From Daldinia sp. FL1419 (taxonomy: Eukaryota; Ascomycota; Sordariomycetes; Xylariales; Hypoxylaceae), in the NCBI GenBank assembly GCA_025201765.1, contig MU623545.1, positions 1 to 45,419 on the forward strand: a stretch of 45,419 nucleotides of DNA. Direction: 5' to 3'. The notes beneath the pieces are model-generated. The model ran no database searches. It saw nothing but the letters and a program-made list of their open reading frames with translations, and was not told the DNA's origin. Made by a program: the position numbers and the translations under genes. Shown here piece by piece: positions 36,268 through 45,419 of this stretch (positions are counted from its first letter, which is position 1; every line of letters begins with the position of its first letter).

Positions 36268-36686
36268 TATTAAACCAATATAATATATTTATATAATAAA
36301 TACTACCTTGTAGAGATTTTATTAGCCTTTATAGAGCTAAATTTTCTAAATTTCTATAACTCTTTTGGATATAAATAAGCCCTCAAGAATTATCTTTCTC
36401 ATCTAATTAATTTAAACTTATCATAATCCTTTAAGAGTTACCTTTATATAGAATTTTATACAAATATATATATTCTTTTACCCACTTATAAAATATAATT
36501 TCCTTATATACATTACCATTTATAAATAATTATATTTATTAATCTTTTTATTTAATTATTCTATTATTTTCCTTAAAATATAAACATTTTACATCCTGAA
36601 TTTTATATAACCTCTAACCTATTATAAAATAATTAAAATATAAACATATCCTCCAAAAGCAAAGCTATTAGTGTTTCTATTCAATA
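36268..36686 (-). mobile_element. Family H MITE-like element, copy 2
   Basis: Element 36270-36684 (415 bp) from TTAAACC to ATTCAA, flanked by TA on both sides. The ends are the RIP-altered form of TTGAACC and TTCAA. Confidence 0.7.
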
Positions 36687-37480
36687 TATAAACCTTCAAA
36701 TATTATCTTTCTTATCTGATCAGGTTAAGTTCTCAAATATAAAATCCTTAATTTTCTTATATAACTTCATACAAAAATAAACGCTTTTTAGTTTTCTTAT
36801 AAAATATAACCTCCTAAAAACACGTTACTATTACCAAACAATTATTTTTATTAATTCTTTTATTTAATTGATTTAATATTTTTTTTAAGATATAATTATT
36901 TTTTATTTTTTATTTCATTAAAACCTATTAACCTTTCAAGAACAACCCTTCCTAAAATTTTTATAAACTTTTTCTGGATATATATAAGCTTTCAATAATT
37001 AATTCTTATCTAATTAGATCAAACCCTTATAAATTAAATTCTTAATAATTTAATAAATCATTCTTTAATTTTTATATAACTTCTTACAATAATATACAAC
37101 CTTCCTATCCTTAATTAAATATATTATTTTGAACACCAACTACTATTGTCAGCAGTTACCTTTTATAGTCCTTTATTTAATCACTTTAATACCTTCTTTA
37201 AAATATAATTTTCTATATAATCTCTTATTCATTATTAATTTTTATAAAATTAACTTTTTTAAGATTTCTATAAGGTTTTTGGAATATAAATAGGTTCTTA
37301 AGAGTTGTTTTTTTGTTTGATCAGATTAAGTTCTAGAGGACCATTATATTCTCTTATAGCTTTTATAATAATTTTTAAATTCATTTTCTTGCTGAATATA
37401 TTGTTTATTTTATTTCTTAAATGTGTTATTATTGCTAATAATTACTTTTGTTTATTATTAATTTATTTGATTACCTTAAT
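36687..37480 (-). repeat. H-related module array, degenerate
   Basis: At least three blocks of the kind seen at 33749-35030 (near 36710-36900, 37000-37215 and 37300-37470). An open stretch at 37305-37511 is hydrophobic low-complexity translation of this repeat and is not called as a gene. Confidence 0.5.
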
Positions 37481-37891
37481 ATTGAACCGGTATAGAGCGA
37501 TTAGGTCATAAATACTACCTTGTAGAGATCTTATCTCTTTTTTAGAGCTAGACCCTCCAAGGTTTTATAGTTCTTTTGGATATAAATAAACCTTTGAAAA
37601 TTATTTTTCTTATTTAATCATTAAAGATTCATTAGGTTTTATAATTTAATTTTTTTATAGAATTTTTATATAAAAATATATAAATTCAATTTCTTCCTTA
37701 AAAATATCTTCTTATAATGTATTATCATTAATAAACAATTATTTATATTTATTTCTTTATTTAATCAACCTATTCCTTTCTTCAAAATATAATCACTTTA
37801 TATTTTCTAATTTATATAGCCTTTGGTTTGATATAGGTTAATTAAAATATAAAGTATATTTTGTAAGAATTATTTAAATTCTTATTTAATA
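37480..37891 (-). mobile_element. Family H MITE-like element, copy 3
   Basis: Element 37482-37889 (408 bp), starting with the unmutated TTGAACCGG and ending ATTTAA, flanked by TA on both sides. It includes the 'gagcgattaggtcataaa' subterminal block. Confidence 0.77.
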
Positions 37892-37941
37892 ACAACCATT
37901 TTTAAACCTTAAAATTACAAATATTTAATTTTAGGAGAGAT

Positions 37942-38088
37942 TGACATTTATATATTTATTTATTATTTATTTATTACTACCCCGATTTACCTAGAATATA
38001 TTACAGGTATCCAATCCATCTCTTAATATTTGTTTTGGGTAGGAACCGTGTTCCGGAGAAAACCTACCCGCCGCCTGACATTTATATA
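37942..38088 (-). mobile_element. Retroposon family L, copy L8, 121 bp, 13-bp TSD
   Basis: Insertion 37955-38075, only the 3'-most part of the element plus the tail. It lies between perfect 13-bp repeats tgacatttatata at 37942-37954 and 38076-38088. It is the shortest copy and keeps CpG and CpA-containing words (gaaccgtg, ccggag, cccgccgcc), so it is little altered by RIP. A copy this short may have escaped RIP's length threshold. Confidence 0.9.
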
Positions 38089-38379
38089 ATAATTGTATTT
38101 ATTTAGGATCATTTCTATTTAATTAGGATTGATATTAGGTTTATTAGGGCTAAAATCGTTTGGTTGATTGAAAATTAAAATATTAATCTTAATTAGGGTC
38201 ATTTTTTAAAGATTAATAATATGGTTAAAATTGTTATTATTAATTTGATTAAAGTAATTATTATTTAATTAGGATAATTATAACCTTAGGTTGAAGAAAT
38301 GAGAACTTGAGAGAATAAGGAGTGAGGGAAATCCATTTAACCCTAAGATTTTGTGTTAAGCCTAATATGAAAACCCTTA

Positions 38380-38793
38380 TATTGAACAGGAGCTCTAATA
38401 GCTCCTGCAGGATATGCCCTATACTTCAATTAACCCATATTAAGCCAAAGGTTTTATAAGCCAGAGGATATAAGGTGACTATATCCTAAAGAAGGTATTA
38501 AAGTGATTAGGTAAGAGATCTAATAGAAATAACTGTTTATTAATAATAGTGCGTATAAGATTAAATAAATAGTATATTTAATAAAAAAATAAATTCATAA
38601 ATTATTATAAAATTTATAAAGAAAATGTAATAATCTTTACAAATTTAATTTAATTAAATAAGAAAATAATTCTTAAAAACCTATTTATATCCATATGAAC
38701 CTATAAGAGCCTAAAAAGGGTAGGTTCCATAAAGGCTAATAGGATTTTTGTAGGGTAGGACCTATTACATAATTACACTACCCCAGTTTAATA
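38380..38793 (+). mobile_element. Family H MITE-like element, copy 4
   Basis: Element 38382-38791 (410 bp), TTGAACAGG to CAGTTTAA, flanked by TA (in fact TATA) on both sides. Left subterminal sequence is nearly identical to copy 1; the right half is more altered. Confidence 0.77.
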
Positions 38794-40468
38794 TAGTTAG
38801 TATTGAAGAATTTATTAGTATTATTATCTCTTATTATACCCATAATATATATAGTATTTAGGAATAATCTAATTAAATAATACGTATAATGAATAGAGTA
38901 ATATTGGGTAATATCATTTTAGTATTTTGGAATTAAAAGAACGTACTTTTATAATAAATTAAGAAGGTATAAAAATTCTAAAAAAAACTTAAAGAAGAGG
39001 TTTAAGGGATTAATATATTTTATAATTTTTTTAAGTTGATTATAATATTTAAGCCAAATAAGATAAGGTTAATTTAATTAAAAATAATTATTAAAGATAT
39101 GGATATGGAGTTGTTTGTAATATTTGGGTTAAATAAAATAAAATTAATTAAATAATTTAATATTAATATTAAAAAAATTCTAATTATTATTACAATATTA
39201 ATCTATTATTATTATTGTAAAATAGAAAGTTAAAGAAAAGATTTTTTATGTTATATACTTTTAAAACTAATATTTATTACCTTAATTAATTTATTTATAT
39301 AAAAAGGATAGAATATATTTAACATTATTATTATTTTAATATTAATTACCTTCCTAAATATTTTTGAAGTTATACGATTAAGAGCCAAAATTATCATAAT
39401 AAGAGTTAAAATTGTTTTAATTTATATAGAAAGTGAATTAAGTATAGTTAAAGTTTATTAGTTTATATGATGTTATAGGCCTTAATATACCCTTTATATT
39501 AATTAAGATGAAGTATTTTTACCCTTTCCTACACCTTTTCTCATATTTTCAAAATAGTAGCTAATTGGTCAAACATTTGATATATTATCTGATCAATTTA
39601 GGTTCAACATATTGCTTCTTCTTGAAGTACCTCTACCCCCCCTACCCTTATTACTACCCCTATTATAGACCCCTCACATATATACAGATAATATATAATA
39701 GAACCCCTTATACAATTATTAAGAAAAAATAGATATAAATATTAAATATAATTATAAAAAAATTATAAAAAAAAAGATTATATTTAAATAATTTAAAAAT
39801 TTTAAGCCTAATCATCTACCCCTACTAATATACCCTATCCCAACAATTATATTCAAACTATTCAATATAAAAACATTACCTATACCCACCCAACTAATCA
39901 ATATTAAATTAATTAATATATAACATCATCACCCACCTACAACTAAAATTAAATATTTTTTTAAAAAAAAGGAAAAAAAAAATAAGTGTAAAAATTTTTT
40001 TATATTATTTTTAATTTTTTGGTTTATATATATATAATAATTGATCAATAATCAGATTATTTCTATTTGTTATATAACAATATCTTATGTTATTATCTTA
40101 TTTTTCCTTTTTATTTAATCTTGGACCAACCATACTTATTAACAACTAAAGAATTTTTAATTCTTAAACTTTATTAATTAATAACTGATTAAATAATATT
40201 AAATATTCTTTAGTTTAAAAAAATAAGCCTTGGAAAAAAAAGGGTAAGAAAAAAAAGAAGGAAAAGAAAGAAGAAACCTATAAACTTAAACCATAATATA
40301 TACTAAGTGGAGGTCATTCCAAGGGCTGATATAATCCTTAAATTTTTAAATAAGGTCTTTTATAAATGCTTAATCCATTATAATATTATTACTTTTAAAA
40401 ATTTATATAAAATATTTTATAAATAATTAATATATTATTATTTTTTTATTTTTATGATGATTTTAATA
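38794..40468. repeat. AT-rich tract, degenerate paralog of 18-20 kb
   Basis: Blocks near 39270-39500 and 39575-39615 align in order with 18760-18990 and 19045-19090. A C-rich patch at 39627-39675 and a purine-rich patch at 40226-40275 are simple-sequence features. No gene is seen. Confidence 0.4.
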
Positions 40469-40879
40469 TTAAATTGGTGTAAAGCAATTAGGTCATAAAT
40501 ATTATCCTATAAAGACCCTATTAGCTTCTTTAAAGCCAGACCCTCTAGGTCTCTATAACTCTTTTGAATATAAATAGGCCTTTAAAAGTTGTTTTTCTTG
40601 TTTAATTAGCTCAAATTTATTATAGTTCTTTAAAAATTACTTTTATAAAACTTTTATATAATAATATATAATTTTAATCCCTTTATTAAATATATCTTCC
40701 TATAATGTACTACCATTAGTAAATAATTATATATAATAATTTTTTTATTTAATTATTTTATTACATTTTTTAGAATATAATTATTTTATATCTTTAAACT
40801 TATACAACCTTTAACTTATTATAAATTAATTAAAATGTAAGGCATATCCTATAAAAACTATTTAAGTTCCTATTTAATA
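40467..40879 (-). mobile_element. Family H MITE-like element, copy 5
   Basis: Element 40469-40877 (409 bp), TTAAATTGG to ATTTAA, flanked by TA on both sides. It carries the same 'gcaattaggtcataaat' subterminal block as copy 3. Confidence 0.73.
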
Positions 40880-40976
40880 TAAAATAATTATATTTTAAAA
40901 AGAATATTAAAATAATTAAATAAAAAAATTAATAAATGATTATTTAATAATAGTAATACCTTTTTAAGAAATTATA

Positions 40977-41440
40977 TTTGCCTTAAGTTTTCTTAAGGTT
41001 TTGTGTTGGAAGATTATTGACATGGGTAGAGAAAAAATGACCTTACTAAGCATGTCAACCCCTTAAATTGACTTTATAATTTTTAAATCTTAAATAAGGT
41101 TATTTATTTAAATTTTTTTTAATTTTATTATTTTTCCTTATTTTTTTAGGATATTAAAACATTTTTTTAAATTAAAATATCTTGGATTTTGAGGGGTTTA
41201 TAAATTATTTACATTTTATTAGCCAAATATATGAGCTTTTTTCTAATTGGCCAGCCTCGTACCTAGCCACGTCTTAGCTGATCAGCCACATCCTAGCCTC
41301 ATAAGCCTTGTACCCAGCCACCTCCTAACTGTTTAGCCATATCCTAGTTGATCAGTCACCAGCCCTAACCTCATCAGCCTTGCGCTCAGCCACATCCTAG
41401 CTGATCAATCTTATATTTAACCACATCTTGAATTGAAATA
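40977..41440 (+). mobile_element. Family F transposon-like terminus, right copy
   Basis: Inverted partner of 26873-27225, ending in ttt/g followed by the hairpin ccttaagttttcttaagg (40981-40998). Subterminal region about 41260-41430 is a degenerate tandem of 'agccacatcctagctgatc' units with relatively high GC. The end points left. Confidence 0.55.
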
Positions 41441-41629
41441 ACGTAATTACATAATTAAAACTACTTTTAGCTTCTATGGAATAATCCCTTTTAAGGTTTC
41501 TACAAATTTTTCTGAATATATATAAGCTTTTAAAGATTAATTCTTATTTAATCAGATTAAGGTCTCTATTATAAAAATTAAGTCCAACTTTTCAAAATAA
41601 TATACGATTTTTTTGTGTTTAATTGAATA

Positions 41630-42038
41630 TATTAAATAGGAACTCTAATAGCTCCTGTAGGATATGCCTTATACTTTAATTAATCTATAATAATAAGAAG
41701 TTGTATAAACTTAAGGATATAAGGTGATTATATCTTAATAAAAATATTAAAATAATTAGATAAATGAATTATTATATGAGATTACTTTATAATGGTAGTA
41801 TATATGATAAGGTTATAGGCCTAAAAAAATATATATTATTTATATAAAACTATATAAAAATAATTTCTAATAAATTATATAAAATTTAAACTAATTAGGT
41901 AAAAAAACAACTCTTGAAGGCTTATATATATTCAAATGAGTATATGTAAACCTTATAAGGGGGGGGGGAGGTGTTCCATAGATTAATGGATCTTCTAAAG
42001 TAACTCTTATTACCTAATTATATTATACCAATTCAATA
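41630..42038 (+). mobile_element. Family H MITE-like element, copy 6
   Basis: Element 41632-42036 (405 bp), TTAAATAGG to AATTCAA, flanked by TA on both sides. It contains a G run (about 41960-41968). Confidence 0.73.
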
Positions 42039-42120
42039 TAATTATTTATTAATAATAAAATACTTTAAGAAAATATTTTTAAAAAAAAAATTTAAATTAT
42101 ATATTTTTATATAAAGATTT

Positions 42121-42532
42121 TATTGAATAGGAGCTTTAATAATTCTTATAGGATATGCCTTATATTTCAATTAACTTATAATAAATTAGAGGTTATATGA
42201 GTTAGAGGATATAAGGTGATTATATCCTAAAGAAGGGAATAGGCTAATCAAATGGAAGAATAGATATAAGTGACTGTTTGCCAATGGTAGCGCACTTTAA
42301 GAGGATATCTTCAAAGAGGAGATTGAAATTGTATATTTTTGTATAAAGACTCTATGAAGAAACTAAGTTATAAAATCTGATAAATTTTTAATGATTAGAT
42401 AAGAAAGACAATTCTTAAGGGCCTATTTATATCCAAAAAAGTTGTGGAGCCTTGGAGGGTCTAGTTTTAAGGAGGAGATAGGGTTTTTACAGAATAATAT
42501 CTATAATTTAATTGTTTTATACCAATTTATTA
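42121..42532 (+). mobile_element. Family H MITE-like element, copy 7
   Basis: Element 42123-42530 (408 bp), starting TTGAATAGG, flanked by TA. The last base of the right end is mutated. The segment 42537-42665 is a second, partial copy of its right half, into which the copia LTR is inserted. Confidence 0.7.
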
Positions 42533-42665
42533 TAAAAAAACTAAATTTTAGAACCTAATAAGCCTCTTCTGATCAGATAAGAAAGATAACTCTTGAGGGC
42601 TTATTTATATCCAAAAGAGCTGTAGAGATTTGGAAGGTCTAGTTTTAAAGGGGCTAATAAGGTCT

Positions 42666-42817
42666 TGTCACATAATACACAGGGAAAAATTCTGATTATA
42701 GAATTCAAATTATTATTATTATTTTTAAAATTCTAAAATAGAATAATAAGGCTTTTTATAGAATTATTATAAAGGAAAGAATTTTTTTATATTATTTTTA
42801 AATTTATTAATTTAATA
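42666..42817 (-). mobile_element. Copia LTR (152 bp), 3' LTR of the copia copy running off the window
   Basis: Same length and ends as the LTR at 11716, and followed by the same polypurine-complement (tatccccttaa). It is inserted in a partial H element. Confidence 0.75.
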
Positions 42818-45419
42818 TATCCCCTTAAATAAAACTAATAGGCAAATCTAAAACATATAATATTAAAAACATAATCTTTTTATATTTTTAAATTAGTATA
42901 TTCTTTTAATTATATTTTTTTAATAACTTTTTCATTTATTTTTTACTTTTATTATATCACCTTATCCACATTCTTAAATGCTTTGACTTTTAAATAATCT
43001 AAAATATTTACTAAACTTATCTATTCTTTAAAATAGATATACTTTTTCTTTAATAACACTTTTATAAATCTATTTATACTCATATTTTCTAAATTAATAT
43101 AATTAATTTTGATATAGTTTTTTTAAATTTTTTATTTAAATTAGTGATTGTATATATCCATATGCTTTAACTTTATTTTAAATTTCTTAATATCTTTAAT
43201 AATTAATTTAATTATTTATTTATTATTATATAATAAGAATATAATTTGGTTTTTAAATTTAATTCTAAGATCTTTAATTAATTATAATATATAAAATCCT
43301 TTTTTTACAATTTAAACTAAAGTAAGTAATTTAATTTTAATAATAAAAGTAGTAACTATATTTTATTTATTAATTTTCCAATTAATTATTTTATTAAATA
43401 ATTTTATTATATATATTTATAAATTTTTTTAATTAATTATGTTATTAATAAATAAGATATTGTTAATAATTTTAAAAATATTATTTCCATTTAATTCTAG
43501 GATATATTCTTATATATGCTGGAGATATTATATAATTTGGTTAATTATTATATAATATTTTAAATTTGGATTTAAATTAAATTAAATTAACCTTAAATAA
43601 GTAAATATAATATTAGGTTGGGTAATCATTGTAGTGTATAAAATTAAGTTTATTTTTTATTAATATTATTATATTAATTAAAATAAAGCCATTCTTATAT
43701 AAAATAATAACTTTTCTTTTATTATAAGTATTTTAAGAATTCTTTTAACTACTCTTACTAAATTAATAATTTTGTTAATATAAGTAGATTAATTTAATCA
43801 AATTCAACATTATATTTAATTTTAAATTATTTTAATTTTAAGAAATTATTGTAGTTTATTATTTTTAATTAATTTATATTATTTTTTAAATTTGGAAATA
43901 ATTAATTTAATTTTTGACTTAACCTCCTTCTAATATGTTATAATAATATTATTTATATATATAAAAAGAAAAATTTTATTTTTAATAAATATATATAATT
44001 TTTGGAATATTAAAATAAAGTTAAATTCTTTTAAAATTTATAAGAATTCTTATTATTAAAGAAAAAATAATTTTTAAAGATTATAAAATATTTTAATAAT
44101 ATAAAATATCTTTTTTAATTATTAATATCCTTAAAACATATACATAAATATATTTTTTTTAAATTTTACATTTATAAACATATTTATTACATTATATTAT
44201 ATAAATTTAAAATTATATTTAACTATTATTATTATTAATATTTAAAAAAACTTTCCAATAAATATAAAAATATAGATTTTTTTATTATTAATTACCTATT
44301 AATTTCCTTTTATTATTAAATATACCTTATACTATTAGAAAAAATTATATTTATTAATTTTATAAATATAAACCTATATATACCCAAATACCTGTTTATT
44401 TTTATATTAATCATCTAATTGCAATATAATTTCTTAAATATATATATTAGTATAGTTTTTAAGGTGGATTTATTTAATTTCTTAAAATATTTTATATAAT
44501 AAATAATTTTGGATATTTGAATATTGTTTTGGAGGTTTTAATAGGTTTTTTTTATATATTTTTTTATATTTATTAATTTTTATTAGGAATATTTAAATAA
44601 AATTATTTAAATTTTTTTTATTATATTAAAAAAATTAATAGATAAATTTTAACATTTTTGTTTTATTAATTATACATCTTTTATATATGTTAATCCTATC
44701 TATTAAAAAACCAGTATAAAATGCTATTTTTTATAATATATAACATTCATTATTAGGAATAATATAAGGAATTACTAATATCTTAATATAAATAATGAAT
44801 AAAATTATTAATAAAATATTATCTAAAGAAAATAATAAATAAAAATATACCTTTATATAAAAATAATTAATTTTTATAATAAAGGTTTTTTCCTTTTTAT
44901 CCAACAACCCACCTAATTCTATTAATTTATTAATTATACCTAATATATTTATATCTTTAATTTATTCTAAAAGATTTATTTAAATATTATTATATACATT
45001 TATTCCTTTTTTAAATTAGGAATCTTAAATAAATTTTAATAGGTTATTATATTAATTTATCCTATAAATTATTAATTTATTTTTAAATCTATTTTATAAT
45101 TTTTAAAAATTATTATCAAAAACCTTATCTTCCTTAAACATAACATTTTTTAATTCTACTACCTTATTAATATATAAACTTTAAATTTTATATATATTTA
45201 TAAATATATAACCTACTAAAAAACCTATCCATATTTTAAAATCAAATTTTTTTAATTTATTTAACTTTTTAAATATTATTATTATTATAACATAAATTTT
45301 ATAACCATATACCCAAAAATAACCTTATTAAGGTTTTTAATTATAAATTATAAGATTATTATTTATATTAATATATATATAAAATTAATTATATAATATT
45401 TACTAATTTATTTTATATT
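42818..45419 (-). mobile_element. Ty1/copia internal region, second copy, truncated by window end
   Basis: Direct paralog of 11868-16213 without the two L insertions. At 45111-45170 the - strand reads NKVVELKNVMFKEDKVFDNN, the counterpart of the integrase-end signature at 15903-15962. Differences between the two copies are mostly C/T and G/A. All frames are broken. The 5' end and 5' LTR lie beyond the window. Confidence 0.65.

Noticed and set aside
37305..37511. Hydrophobic 68-codon frame on the + strand
   Set aside because: Spans a repeat module and the start of an H element; low-complexity product.

Overview
This is nuclear DNA of a filamentous ascomycete (Pezizomycotina) with strong genome compartments. 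About 41 kb of the 45.4 kb is extremely AT-rich repeat sequence. Where copies of one repeat can be compared, they differ almost only by C/T and G/A exchanges, which is the footprint of repeat-induced point mutation (RIP). One island at about 27226-31670 has balanced base composition and holds the only two intact genes. Both have short fungal-type introns (46-66 bp) with GTNNGN donors, CTNAC-like branch points and CAG/TAG acceptors. I cannot name the species.

The island carries a two-exon Gfo/Idh/MocA-family NAD(P)-dependent oxidoreductase on the + strand (27657-28821). It converges on a four-exon PlsC-type lysophospholipid acyltransferase on the - strand (29361-30781). The shared 3' side is 539 bp. 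The right edge of the island has 12-bp minisatellites and ends in a GC-rich inverted repeat whose partner lies at 35517-35550. The left edge ends in a transposon-like terminus with a CTTAAG hairpin whose inverted partner lies at 40977-41440.

The AT-rich flanks are layered, nested mobile-element wreckage. (1) Family L: eight copies of a retroposon with a fixed 3' end and a TAAA-type tail, variable 5' ends, and direct target-site duplications of 9-16 bp in seven copies; full length is about 1.35 kb. (2) Ty1/copia remains on the - strand: three 152-bp LTRs, integrase-end signatures at 15903-15962 and 45111-45170, and a reverse-transcriptase fragment at 10464-10712. (3) Family H: a roughly 410-bp MITE-like element with inverted ends TTGAAC and a TA target duplication; seven near-complete copies plus two of a 438-bp variant. 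(4) Family A: a roughly 1.4-1.75 kb element made largely of 130-155 bp internal repeats and carrying a long G/C homopolymer. (5) Families F and G, seen as inverted termini.

Several insertions are proved inside the window, because a paralogous copy still shows the empty site (L copies at 12915 and 14948 against the copia copy at 42666-45419; the H copy at 17345 against 20117-20128). This gives a relative insertion order. A 10-base N gap at 32093-32102 followed by about 65 bp of unrelated GC-rich sequence probably marks an assembly join.
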